64,000 nt of DNA, from assembly GCF_027594785.1 (NCBI RefSeq), contig NZ_CP075584.1:2728001-2792000 (forward strand), given 5' to 3'. The position numbers and the translations under genes are program-made. Source of the DNA: Cryobacterium breve (GTDB lineage: Bacteria > Actinomycetota > Actinomycetes > Actinomycetales > Microbacteriaceae). This document shows positions 1-9,797 of this stretch, in pieces; position 1 is the stretch's first letter, and every line of letters starts with the position of its first letter. Below the pieces are notes generated by a model. That model worked only from the letters and a program-made list of their open reading frames with translations. It had not been told where the DNA came from and ran no database searches.

Positions 1-26
1 CCGACCTCGCGGTCGCCACGGACTAA
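1..26 (+). CDS. 3' end of an unidentified upstream gene
   Basis: The last codons before a TAA at 24-26 read DLAVATD. The frame is open to the window edge and is followed directly by a strong hairpin terminator, which is what a gene end would look like. Seven residues are not enough to name a family, and a non-coding edge cannot be excluded. Confidence 0.3.
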
Positions 27-32
27 GCACCA

Positions 33-88
33 GACGCACGCAGGAGGGGCCAGGCGGAGACATCCGCCTGGCCCCTTCTGCGTGCGTC
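33..88 (+). terminator. Strong hairpin terminator after the upstream gene
   Basis: Two 26-base arms (33-58 and 63-88) are complementary with a single mismatch and enclose a 4-base loop. There is no T-tract, as is common in high-GC actinobacteria. The symmetrical stem could act on both strands. Confidence 0.8.
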
Positions 89-119
89 GCTCGGCACGGC
101 CGTTCCCCGCCCGCGCGGG

Positions 120-212
120 GGCTAACTCAGGAAGAACGTCGGGTCGAGTGCGTCGGGTCGCGGAAACCCGGGGCGGTCTTCCGTAGACTGGAACGGTTTT
201 CCTGAGTTAGCC
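120..212. repeat. 14-bp inverted repeat flanking the argA promoter region
   Basis: GGCTAACTCAGGAA at 120-133 recurs as a perfect reverse complement at 199-212, with 65 bases between. The right arm lies just after a TAGACT -10-like hexamer (184-189) and before the start codon at 238. A regulator site pair or a mobile palindromic remnant are both possible; the sequence alone does not decide. Confidence 0.6.
184..189 (+). promoter_or_regulatory. -10-like element for argA
   Basis: TAGACT fits the TANNNT -10 form seen repeatedly in this window. It would place the transcript start near 196 and give a leader of about 40 bases. No clear -35 hexamer lies at the expected distance. Confidence 0.45.
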
Positions 213-237
213 ACACGAGAGGCCGGGCACGCAGCAC

Positions 238-750
238 ATGCAGGAGCAGGAGTATTCGGTCCGCCGAGCGCGCACGAGTGACGTCCCCCGCATCCAGACC
301 CTGGTGGCCCCTCTCGTCCAGGAGCGCATCCTGCTCGGCAAGGAGAGCGTCGTCTTCTACGAGGCGGTTCAGGAATTCCGTGTCGTCGAAGACACCCACG
401 GTGAACTCATCGGCGTCGGCGCCCTGCACGTGATGTGGGAGGACCTCGGCGAGGTGCGCACCCTCGCCGTCACCGCAGACTGGCTCGGCCGCGGCGTCGG
501 CCACGCCCTCCTCGCCCGACTCGAAGCGGATGCCCGCGAGCTCGGCCTGTCCCGCCTGTTCTGCCTCACCTTCGAGGTGCCCTTCTTCACGCGCCACGGA
601 TTCAGCGACATGGGGTCCGAGACCGTCGACCCGCTCGTCTATGCCGAACTCGTCCGCTCCCACGACGAGGGCGTCGCCGAATTCCTCGACCTGGCCAGGG
701 TCAAGCCGAACACGCTCGGCAACACCCGCATGGTGAAACGGCTCGGCTGA
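238..750 (+). CDS. argA: N-acetylglutamate synthase, short ArgA type (GNAT family)
   Basis: A 170-residue GNAT acyltransferase that should transfer an acetyl group from acetyl-CoA to L-glutamate, the first step of arginine synthesis, in the cytosol. The reading VRRARTSDVP, YEAVQEF, GALHV, DLGEVRTLAV, FCLTFEVPFFTRHGF, GVAEFLDL and VKPNTLGNTRM closely follows the short mycobacterial ArgA (Rv2747 type), which lacks the kinase-like domain of the classical enzyme. The acetyl-CoA loop is the stretch around residues 75-95 (VRTLAVTADWLGRGVGHALL). ATG at 238 gives the family's usual length. The gene stands alone between a terminator and a divergent-free gap, so it is probably monocistronic. Confidence 0.85.
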   Translation: MQEQEYSVRRARTSDVPRIQTLVAPLVQERILLGKESVVFYEAVQEFRVVEDTHGELIGVGALHVMWEDLGEVRTLAVTADWLGRGVGHALLARLEADARELGLSRLFCLTFEVPFFTRHGFSDMGSETVDPLVYAELVRSHDEGVAEFLDLARVKPNTLGNTRMVKRLG

Positions 751-1106
751 CCGCGGTCCCTTGCGCTTCCTGGGACGATCGTCCCGCCGGTCGTCATCCG
801 GTCGGCACGGCGGTTGTCCGAACGCCTGTTCCGCCGACCCTTCCGCCGACCCTTCCTGCGGTCATTCCGAGGTTCTGTCGCGCGCCCAGGGTGCCGCTGG
901 TTGAGAGCCTCCGGCTCGAGGATTCTCGACACTTCGTATGTAAATCACGGGGCCGGTTGAGCATTGTGCTTTCCAGAGAGTTAATCTCCTTGTCATTGAG
1001 AATGCACAGAGAGTCCATAGCCTTGCGGTGAACGCGAACGTGAACGCACCCGTGACCACGATCCCTGGTCGAACGGTGCTCGTCCCCCAGCACACCGAGG
1101 AGTTCC
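751..1106. other. Intergenic region, no gene seen
   Basis: Both strands lack a convincing coding frame. Bases 930-1020 are clearly less GC-rich than the surroundings (runs such as TATGTAAATC and GTTAATCTCC), which is where a promoter for the large exported nuclease should lie. A ribosome-binding GAGGAG ends just before its ATG at 1107. Confidence 0.6.
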
Positions 1107-4100
1107 ATGTCACCCGCTCACAGCAGCCGTCTCCGGCTGGCTTTCGCCTCTATTGTGGGAGTGAGCCTCGTGGCCGCTCCACTCCTGGCCGTTCCGGCCA
1201 TGGCAAGCACCGCCGGTACCGGAATCGTGATCTCGGAGGCGTACCTCAACGGCGGCAGCGCCGGCGCGAGCTACCTCAACAAGTTCGTCGAGTTGTACAA
1301 CCCCACGGATGCCGCGGTGGACCTCGCCGGGACGTCGCTGCAGTACCGCTCCCCGGCCGGCACCGCGAACCCCACCGGGCTGCTCGCGCTCACGGGATCG
1401 ATCCCCGGCAAGGGCCACTACCTGATCCAGGGCAACTCGAATGCCGCGAACGGAGCCGCGCTCCCCACCCCGGACGCCTCCCTTGCATTCTCCTTCGGGG
1501 CATCCGGCGGCACCCTCTTCCTGGCCAACCAGACGACAGCGCTGACCGCACCGGCGACCGGCTCCCTCGTGAACGACCCCGCGATCATCGACCTGCTCGG
1601 CTACGGTTCCTCCACGACCTTCGAGACGGCGGCGGCTCCCGCGGCCTCGGTCACGACGTCCCTGGGGCGTACCGGTGAGCTCGACACCGATTCCAATGCC
1701 GCCGACTTCCTCGCAGGTGCCCCGACGCCCACGAACGCGGCCGCATCCACGCCGACGCCGACGCCGACCGCAACGGACACCCCGACCCCGACGGCAACCG
1801 CAACTCCGGCCCCGACCGCGACCCCGACCGCCCCGCCCGTCGCTGCCATCCCGATCAGTGCGATCCAGGGCACCGGTGCGGCGAGCGAGCTCGTCGGCAC
1901 GACCGTCACGACCCTCGGCGTCGTCACGGCCGCCTACCCGACCGGCGGCCTCGCCGGCTTCTCCCTGCAGACAGCAGGCACCGGCGGCGCCATCGACCCG
2001 GCGACGCACACCGCCTCCGACGCGGTCTTCGTGTACACCGGCACTGTCGCCGCGCCCGTCAGCATCGGCGACTACGTCTCGGTCACCGGGGCCGTCACCG
2101 AATACTTCGGGCTCACCGAACTCACCCTCGCCGCGCCCGCCGACCTCGTCACGCTCGACAAGACCGGGATCGTGGCCCCACAGCCCGCAACGGTGACGCT
2201 CCCCACGACGGATGCCGCCCGCGAACCCCTCGAGGGAATGCTCCTCGCCCCTCAGGGCGCGTTCACCGTCACGAACAACTACTCGACGAACCAGTACGGC
2301 GAAATCGGTCTCGCCGCCGGGACCACCGCCCTCGTGACGCCCACGGCCACGGCCCGTCCGGGAACCGCCGAATACACCGCCGCGGTCGCCGCCAACGCCG
2401 CCCGCGCCGTCACCCTCGACGACGGCGCCACGACGAACTACCTCGCCACGGCCAACAAAGCCAAGCCGGTCCCGTACCTCTCCACCGACAGCCCCGTGCG
2501 CATCGGCGCAGCAGTGACCTTCACCAAGCCGGTCATCTTCGACTTCCGCAACAGCACGTGGAGGCTCCAGCCGACCGCCGAGCTCGTGCCGGCGACCGCG
2601 GCGGCCGTCCAGCCGGCGACCTTCGCCAACACCCGCACGGATGCCCCGCGTGCCGTCGGTGGGGACATCCGCCTGGCCACGTTCAACGTGCTCAACTATT
2701 TCCCGACCACCGGCGACTCCCTCACCGGCTGCACGTACTACTCCGACCGCGCCGGGACGCCGATCACCGTCAACAGCGGCTGTGACGCCCGCGGTGCCGC
2801 AACAGCAGCGAGCCTCGGCCGCCAGCAGGCGAAGATCGTGACCGCGATCAACGCCCTCGGCGCCCAGGTCGTCACCCTCGAGGAGATCGAGAACTCGGCC
2901 CGCTTCGGCAAGGACCGCGACGCGGCCCTGTCCACCCTCGTCGACGCCCTCAACACGGCCGCAGGGAGCGCGGTCTGGGCCTTCGTGCCGTCACCGGCCG
3001 CCCTCCCCGCGAGCGAGGACGTGATCCGCACCGGCTTCATCTACAAGACAGCGGCCGTCGAGACCGCCGGAAGCTCCAGCATCCTCGACGCCCCCGCCTT
3101 CGCCAACGCCCGCCAGCCTCTCGCCCAGGCATTCCGGCTGGTCGGTGACACCGGGAGTTCCTTCCTCGCAATCGTGAACCACTTCAAGTCGAAGGGCTCC
3201 GGAACGGGCGTCGACGCCGACCAGGGCGACGGCCAGGGCGCCTCGAATGCGTCCAGGGTCAACCAGGCGACGGCCCTCGTCGGCTTCGCCGACACGCTCA
3301 AGACCGATACCGGCATCAGCAGGGTCTTCCTCACAGGAGACTTCAACGCGTATGACCAGGAAGACCCGATCAAGGTCATCACGGACGCCGGGTACCTCAG
3401 CCAGGAAACCAAGTCGGGCGAGTACACCTACGCGTTCGGGGGAGCCGTCGGTTCGCTCGACCATGTCTTCGCCTCGCCGGAGGCCAACGCCGCCGTCACG
3501 GACGTCGACGTCTGGAACATCAACTCGGTCGAGTCCGTCGCCCTCGAGTACAGCCGGTACAACAACAACGTCACCGACTTCTACCGCGCCGACGCCTTCC
3601 GCTCCTCGGACCACGACCCCGCGGTCGTCGGGCTGAAGCTCGCGAGTGCGGCCAAGGTCGACATCAACCTGCTCAACATCAACGACTTCCATGGCCGGAT
3701 CGACGCCAACACCGTCAAGTTCGCCGGAACGGTCGAGCAGGCTCAAGGCCGAATACGGCGACGCGGCGACCCTGTTCCTGTCCGACGGCGACAACATCGG
3801 CGCCTCGCTCTTCGCATCCGCCTCACAGAAGGACCAGCCCACGATCGAGGTCCTCAACGCGCTGGGCCTGAAGGCATCCGCCGTGGGCAACCACGAGTTC
3901 GACCAGGGACTCGCCGACCTCACCGGCCGCGTCAGCACGGCCGCCGATTTCGACTACCTCGGCGCCAACGTGTACCAGCTCGGCACGGAGACGCCGGCCC
4001 TGCCGGAGTATTCGCTCCAGGACGTCGCGGGCGTCACGGTCGGCGTGATCGGCGCCGTCACCGAGGAGACCCCGTCTCTCGTCTCCCCGAACGGCATCGC

Positions 4101-6437
4101 CACCCTGAGCTTCGGTGATCCGGTCGCCGCGGTGAACCGGGTCGCTGCCCAGCTCAGCGACGGCAATCCCGCCAACGGCGAGGCCGATGTGCTCATCGCC
4201 GAATACCACGAGGGCGCCGGCGCCGGAGCCCCGGACGGCGCGACACTCGACACCGAGCTCGCGCTCACCGACACCGCGTTCGCGCAGATCGTCACGCAGA
4301 CAGCGCCGACGGTCGACGCGATCCTGACCGGCCACACCCACAAGCAGTACGCCTGGGACGCCCAGGTCCCTGATGCCGCCGCCGGCGTCACCCGCCCGGT
4401 GCTGCAGACCGGCAGCTACGGCGAGAACATCGGTCAGATCGTCTTGCGCTTCGACCCGGCGACCGGCCTCACCACCACGGTCAAGAACCAGAACGTCAAG
4501 CGGTCGACGGCCGCAGACGCCACCCTCACGGCCGCCTACCCGCGGGCCGCGGCCGTGAAGACGATCACGGATGCCGCGCTCGCCCAGGCCGCCACGATCG
4601 GCAATCAGCCGATCGGGTCCGTAACCGCCGATGTGACCCGGGCCTGCACCGGTGGCGTCGCTCCCTGCGTCGAGAACCGTGCCGCGGCATCCACTCTCGG
4701 CACGCTCGTCGCCAACTCGCTGCGCGACTCCTCGCCGACCCGGTCACGGGCGGCGCCGAAATCGGTGTCGTCAACCCGGGCGGTATGCGTGCGGACCTCA
4801 GCCAGGCCCCGGACGGCGTCGTCAGCTACGCCGAGGCCAATGCGGTGCTGCCGTTCCTGAACAACCTCTGGACGACCAGCCTGACCGGGGCGCAGTTCAA
4901 GACCGTGCTCGAGCAGCAGTGGCAGCGCGATGCGGCCGGTGCTGTGCCGAGCAGGCCCTTCCTGCAGCTCGGACTCTCGGACAACGTTGACTACACCTTC
5001 GATGCGAGCCGCGCCGAAGGCGATCGCATCACCGGGATCTGGATCGACGGACAGGCGATCGACCCGGCGCACTCCTACCGGATCGGGTCGTTCAACTTCC
5101 TGATCACGGGCGGTGACAACTTCCGCGAATTCACCCAGGGTGCGGGAACGCGCGATTCGGGCCTCGTCGACCGGGATGCGTGGATCTCCTACCTCACCGA
5201 GCACAGCCCGCTGGCTCCGTCCTTCGCGGCCCGCCAGGCATCCGTCTCCGGCGCCCCGACCACGGCCGTCTCGCCGGGCGACTCGGTGAGCCTGACCGTG
5301 TCTGGCCTCAACCTGACCTCGCTCGGCGCACCGAAGAACACCGAACTGGCGCTGGGCCTGCGGGGCAGCACGGTGAACCTCGGGACCACCCCCGTCGACG
5401 CCACCGGCACGGCAACCGTCACGTTCACTGTCCCGGTGGATGCCGCGGCCGCAAGCGTGCTCGAACTGACGGCCAAGGAGTCGGGAACCATGGTGCGGGT
5501 CGCCCTGACTGTCACCGCGCTCACGCCTCCCGTGACGCGGCTCGCGGGGGCCGACCGGTTCGAGACGTCTGCTGCGGTGTCGGCGGCGAGTTTCGCTCCT
5601 GGCGTCCCGGTGGTGTACATCGCCAGTGGCGGGGCGTTCCCGGATGCGTTGTCCGGTGCTGCGGCGGCGGCAAAGGATGGCGCGCCTGTTCTCCTGGTGC
5701 GGACGGACGGCATCCCGGCGGCCGTGCAGGCCGAACTCACTCGCCTGCAGCCCGGCCGGATCGTCGTCCTGGGCAGTTCGGTCTCGGTGAACGATGCGGT
5801 GGCCACGGCGCTTGAGGACTCGACCTCCGGGACCGTGACACGCCTCGCGGGGGCCGACCGGTTCGAGACGTCTGCTGCGGTGTCGGCGGCGAGTTTCGCT
5901 CCGGGCGTCCCGGTGGTCTACATCGCCAGTGGCGGGGCGTTCCCGGATGCGTTGTCCGGTGCTGCGGCGGCGGCAAAGGATGGCGCGCCTGTTCTCCTGG
6001 TGCGGACGGACGGCATCCCGGCGGCCGTGCAGGCCGAACTCACTCGCCTGCAGCCCGGCCGGATCGTCGTCCTGGGCAGTTCGGTCTCGGTGAACGATGC
6101 GGTGGCCACGGCGCTTGATGACTCGACGTCCGGGACCGTGACGCGGCTCGCGGGGGCCGACCGGTTCGAGACGTCTGCTGCGGTGTCGGCGGCGAGTTTC
6201 GCTCCTGGCGTCCCGGTGGTGTACATCGCCAGTGGCGGTGCGTTCCCGGATGCGTTGTCCGGTGCTGCAGCGGCGGCGAAGGATGGTGCGCCTGTTCTCC
6301 TGGTGCGGACGGACGGCATCCCGGCGGCCGTGCAGGCCGAACTCACCCGCCTGCATCCGGCCAGAATCGTGGTGCTCGGGAACACTGACGTCGTGGGCGC
6401 TGCGATAACGGATCAGCTTGCGGGCTTCATCGGCTAG
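1107..6437 (+). CDS. Giant secreted ExeM/NucH-type nuclease fused to UshA-type 5'-nucleotidase with three cell-wall-binding repeats
   Basis: After repair this is about 1776 residues. Order: signal peptide (1-34, ending near AMAS); lamin-tail-like domain (about 39-210); Thr/Pro linker (212-246); OB-like and endonuclease/exonuclease/phosphatase domain (about 247-845, with LATFNVLNYF, LTGDFNAYDQ and SSDHDPAVVG); metallophosphatase/5'-nucleotidase (about 852-1160, with NINDFHG, SDGDNIGAS, GNHEFDQG, LTGHTHK); nucleotidase C-terminal domain; and three CWB2 repeats (1476-1776). It should degrade extracellular DNA and then dephosphorylate nucleotides while held on the wall, so one polypeptide could recover both phosphate and nucleosides. 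GAGGAG precedes ATG 1107. Two frame breaks, an AGGCTC insertion at 3738-3744 and a lost base near 4728-4733, restore one continuous family-like protein when corrected. Confidence 0.85.
5532..6430 (+). repeat. Three near-identical 303-bp direct repeats encoding CWB2 modules
   Basis: Units start at 5532, 5835 and 6138 with a period of 303 bases (101 residues). Each reads VTRLAGADRFETSAAVSAAS at its start, the hallmark of cell-wall-binding repeat 2. The copies differ at very few bases, mostly synonymous, so duplication or conversion is recent. Such repeats are also prone to copy-number error in assembly. Confidence 0.9.
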
Positions 6438-6458
6438 CCCGGCAGCATCCCCACCTCG

Positions 6459-6503
6459 CGCCGCCGCGCAGGGAGACCTGAACCGTCTCTCTGCGCGGCG
6501 GCG
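6459..6503 (+). terminator. Terminator after the giant nuclease
   Basis: A 19-base stem (6459-6477 with 6485-6503) with one mismatch and a 7-base loop, followed by TTCTCGTT. It begins 22 bases after the stop codon. Confidence 0.85.
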
Positions 6504-6599
6504 TTCTCGTTGTCGGTCGCAGGCAACCGCGGCTCCTGCCACGACCGGCAATCGTCGCCGACACGCACTCCATTCCCGGGGCTGCCGGGCAAAGCTGGT

Positions 6600-6605
6600 T
6601 AGCCT
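6600..6605 (+). promoter_or_regulatory. -10 element of a leaderless transcript
   Basis: TAGCCT sits six bases before ATG 6612. Transcription normally begins about seven bases after a -10, so the message would begin at or next to the start codon. Confidence 0.6.
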
Positions 6606-6611
6606 TGGGGC

Positions 6612-7239
6612 ATGTCGACGATCAAACATCCGGTCGGCCCCCAGTCAAGCAAGGTCTACTGGCGCCGCCGCCTCATCGTGGGTCTTGGCCTGCTCTTCGT
6701 GATAGTCATCATCGTGCTGATCGTGGTGCGCCCGGGATCCGGCAGTGGCCAGCCCGCCCCGACCCCCACGCCGACCCCGACCGCCGGCACTGACGCTCCT
6801 GCTCCCGCCGCAGCCGCGGACGCCGCCCCCCGCCGCCTGCGACCCGGCCGCCGTCACGGTCGAGGCGCTGACCGATGCCGTCTCGTACCAGCCCGGCCAG
6901 AAGCCCGAGCTCTCCCTCAGTATCACGAACAAGGGCACCATCCCGTGTGTGATCAACGCGGGCACCTCGAAGCAGGTCTTCACGATCTCGAGCGGCCAGG
7001 ACATCTACTGGACCTCGACCGACTGCCAGAGTGCGGCCGCCGACGCCGATGTGACCCTGCAACCGGGCGTTCCCGTGAGCTCGACGACACCGATCTCGTG
7101 GGACCGGGTGCGCTCCAACGCCGCCACCTGCGACGAGTCGACCCGTACGGCCGCCCCGGCCGGGGGAGCCTCCTACCATCTCGCCGTCTCCGTCGACGGC
7201 ATCGCGTCGACGACACCCAAGCAGTTCATCCTCGACTGA
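6612..7239 (+). CDS. Membrane-anchored extracytoplasmic protein, function unknown
   Basis: About 208 residues after repair. A basic N-terminus is followed by one membrane segment (LIVGLGLLFVIVIIVLIVV, about residues 18-36), a Pro/Thr/Ala linker, and an extracellular domain starting CDPAAVTVEALTD with three further cysteines. Its beta-sandwich-like pattern (LSLSITNKGTIPCVINAG, ASYHLAVSVDG) resembles small exported actinobacterial domains such as DUF4232, but I cannot assign a function. The frame breaks in the C-run at 6826-6831; five Cs instead of six join the two halves. No ribosome-binding site is visible and TAGCCT lies six bases upstream, so translation is probably leaderless. The stop codon lies inside an 8-bp tandem repeat. 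Confidence 0.7.
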
Positions 7240-7290
7240 CCGACTGACCGACTGACCGCCTGACCGCCTGACCGACTGACCGACTGACCG
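7233..7290. repeat. 8-bp tandem repeat overlapping a stop codon
   Basis: About seven copies of CGACTGAC or its variant CGCCTGAC run from the last codon of the preceding gene into the intergenic space. Every copy carries a TGA, so changes in copy number would not lengthen the protein. Confidence 0.85.
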
Positions 7291-7315
7291 TGCTGGAGGT
7301 CGGCCGAGAGCGGAA

Positions 7316-7321
7316 TAGTCT
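7316..7321 (+). promoter_or_regulatory. -10 element giving a leaderless GTG start
   Basis: TAGTCT is followed after six bases by GTG at 7328, the expected transcript start. This GTG opens a 13-codon frame rather than the main gene. Confidence 0.5.
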
Positions 7322-7327
7322 GCTCCG

Positions 7328-7369
7328 GTGCCCGCCCCGGCGTACGGAATGATTGAATGGGTGGCGTGA
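7328..7369 (+). CDS. Possible 13-residue leaderless upstream peptide
   Basis: GTG 7328 encodes VPAPAYGMIEWVA and stops at TGA 7367-7369, after the ATG of the SseB-like gene at 7357 in another frame. The overlap suggests that ribosomes finishing the peptide could re-initiate on the main gene, which has no ribosome-binding site. The peptide has no known relatives that I can name, so this rests on geometry only. Confidence 0.3.
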   Translation: MPAPAYGMIEWVA

Positions 7370-7797
7370 CTGACCCGACCGACACGACCCCGCCGACCCC
7401 GCCGACTCGCTCGGCGGCCCTCGCCACCGCCCTCGCCGCGCAGGACGTCGCAGCCGTCGCATACGCCCTGCGCAACGACGTCGTGATCGTGCCGCAGCTC
7501 GTCGTCAACGGACAGGGCGAGCAGGTTCGCGTCTTCGGCCGCGAGGGCACCGACAAGCGGATGCTGCTGCTCTTCTCCTCCGCCGAGAACTACGTCCGCA
7601 TGGTGCCTGACGAAGTGGACCCTCAGGTTATGGTCGGCGACGCCCAGTGGCTGCGCGACTTCCTCACCGTGCATCGGAACGTGCTCGAGATGGTCTTTTT
7701 CGACATCGCCGGCCCGCACGTGATGCAGGCCGCCCCTGACGACCTGATGGCGGCGCTCGGCACCCTCCCGGAAACCGATTCCGGCGACGACGCCTAA
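7357..7797 (+). CDS. SseB-like domain protein
   Basis: A 146-residue cytosolic protein with a disordered Thr/Pro start. Its core includes VAYALRNDVVIVPQLV, VRVFGREGTDKRMLLLFSSAENYVRMVPDE and DLMAAL, matching the SseB N-terminal domain, widespread in actinobacteria and without a settled biochemical role. The alternative start GTG 7366 would remove only three residues. A 13-codon frame overlaps its 5' end. It is followed 160 bases later by the diguanylate cyclase gene on the same strand. Confidence 0.7.
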   Translation: MGGVTDPTDTTPPTPPTRSAALATALAAQDVAAVAYALRNDVVIVPQLVVNGQGEQVRVFGREGTDKRMLLLFSSAENYVRMVPDEVDPQVMVGDAQWLRDFLTVHRNVLEMVFFDIAGPHVMQAAPDDLMAALGTLPETDSGDDA

Positions 7798-7957
7798 GCC
7801 GGTAACCCCGCATCGGCGGCATCCTGAGGCGTCCATTCGCCGGTGTCTGGGCTGAGCGCTAGGCTGAGCCTCAACAGTGTTTCTTCCTCTTTCAGAGGGG
7901 GTTCCCGGTGGGGAGAATGAAGGCCGGGAACACACGCCTGTCGGGGAGCAGGCCACG

Positions 7958-9590
7958 ATGAACGCACCGCCGAATGAGTCGATCGAGGCGAGACTGGCGC
8001 GCGTCGAGCGCCTCTTCTGGATCGACCGCGACGAGGCCAACCAGGCCGCGAGGGACTGGCTGGTCGAGCCTGCGCGTCGTCGATGTCGATGGCGCGAACG
8101 GCGAGCCCGTCGACTACAGCCACGTCGAGACGGGCTTCGGCCGGGGCGCTGTCGCGCGGCGTCTCCGCGTGCTCCTGGCCAACATCAGCCGCACCCGCGG
8201 AGACCCCAGCCGCAGCGCCGCCGAGGTGCAGCAGATCCTCGCCTGGGCCGAGCGGCACGGCGAGGTCGCCCTGCAGTCCCGTTGTCACGACGTGCTCGGT
8301 TCGGTGTTCGAGATGGTCGGCGACCCGGCACTCGCGCTCGAGCACGCGGTTCTCGTCAACGATCTGATCGACGAGGGCGAGGTGCCGCTGATGCGGGCCG
8401 CCGCCCGGCTCTGCCTGGCCGACGCCCTCGGCTCCGCCGGATCCTTCGACGAGTCTCGGCGCCGCTACAACGAGGCTCTGCGGCTCGTCATCGACGACAC
8501 CGACACCAACATCCGCTACATGATCCTCAACAACCTCGCGTATACCGAGTACCAGGCCGACAACCACGAGGCCGCGCTCGAGACCGCGGAACAGCTGCTC
8601 GCCTTGTCTGCCGCGAACTCCCGCCCGATCGGCATGTACGCGCGCGACACCATCGCCAGGGTCTACCTCACCGCAGGGCGGCTCGACGAAGCCGAGAGGA
8701 TGCTGCTCCCGGCCATCGAAACCGCGAACGACGATCCCAACCCCGATGCGGTCTCGGCAGCACTTGTCACCCTCGCCGAGGTCTACCGGATCCAGGGACG
8801 GCTCGACGAGGCCCAGCGCGTGATCGACCAGTGCGCCACCCTCGCCGCCGGACACGGTCTCGTCCGCTGGCTCACCGAGGTCGCCCGAGAACAGGCTGAG
8901 TCCTATGCCGCGAACCTCGACTACCGCCGGGCCTTCGAGGCATACCGGAGCTACCACGCCCAGTCGGTCGCGCTCAGCGCGAGCGAGAACGAGGCCCGCG
9001 GGCGCATCCTCGAAGCCATGTTCCAGACCGCCGAGTCGCGGCGCGAGAGCGAACGCTACCGGGAACTCGCCGAGCGCGACCCGCTCACGAGCCTGCACAA
9101 CCGCCGCTTCGTCGACGAGCACCTGAGCATCGCCGCGATCCGGTCGGGCGAGGGCGGCCCGGGCTTCGCCATCGCGATGATCGACATCGACCACTTCAAG
9201 CGCATCAACGACGCCCTGTCCCACGCGGTCGGCGACGAGGTGTTGCGCAAGCTCGGCGAGATCCTGAAGCGCGCCGCCAACCGGGTCAAGGGCGGGATCG
9301 CCGCCCGCCTCGGCGGGGAGGAATTCCTGCTGATCCTGCCCGGCGCCGACGCGGCGGAGGCCCGTGAACGCTTCGAGGAAGCCCGCTGCGACATCGCAGA
9401 CTACGACTGGACCCCGATCACCGCCGGGCTGCCCGTCACCGCGAGCATCGGGGTCGCCCTCGCCCCCGAGGACGGCGTACAGACCTCGGACCTCCTCCGG
9501 GCCGCAGACGTACGCCTGTACGTCGCCAAACGCGACGGCCGGAACCAGGTCGTGCACACTGCGACCATCCAGGCCTCGGCCGCGCGCTGA
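7958..9590 (+). CDS. TPR-repeat diguanylate cyclase (GGDEF)
   Basis: After repair about 543 residues. Residues about 1-370 are helical repeats of TPR type (RLCLADALGSAGSFDESRRR, ARDTIARVYLTAGRLDEAER, AALVTLAEVYRIQGRLDEAQ). A coiled link leads to a GGDEF domain with DPLTSLHNRRF, MIDIDHFKRIND and the active loop RLGGEEFLLIL, so a GGEEF signature that should be catalytic for c-di-GMP synthesis. There is no membrane segment, so the protein is cytosolic, with the repeats as a likely sensing or docking part. The break is GAGCCTG at 8066-8072 where GAGCTG is expected (WLVE then LRVVDVDG). ATG 7958 is chosen because the protein pattern starts there. Confidence 0.85.
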
Positions 9591-9681
9591 TAGCGCCTGC
9601 GACTGCGGCGCACCCTGCGGTTGCGCGCGCATGCCGTCTTCCTGCCTGCGCTGAGGCTGCCTGAGCGTCCCGCACCAACTT

Positions 9682-9762
9682 CGCCGCTTCGCGCCAGGCA
9701 TGCCTGGCGCGGAGCGGCGCAAGTGGCGCGCGGCAGGCGCGGAGCGGCGCAAGTGGCGCGCG
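9682..9762. repeat. Palindrome plus 27-bp direct repeat between convergent genes
   Basis: 9682-9700 and 9701-9719 are abutting 19-base inverted arms with one mismatch, a likely bidirectional terminator. Its right part belongs to a 27-base sequence at 9706-9732 that is repeated exactly at 9736-9762 (period 30). The diguanylate cyclase gene ends to the left and radA ends to the right. Confidence 0.75.
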
Positions 9763-9797
9763 CGGAATGCCGTGCCTGCCCGGCCGGCACGGTCCCG

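Noticed and set aside
4605..6629. A 674-residue minus-strand open frame opposite the nuclease C-terminus
   Set aside because: It is Arg/Gly/His-rich, repeats with the 303-bp CWB2 units and has no start signals. It is the antisense shadow of a GC-rich gene.
7233..7290. CRISPR array from the short repeats
   Set aside because: The units are 8 bp without spacers and no cas genes are near.
6709..9752. Long minus-strand frames (443 and 652 residues) opposite the SseB-like and GGDEF genes
   Set aside because: Composition is that of antisense GC-rich DNA with no domain pattern; the plus-strand genes have clear motifs.
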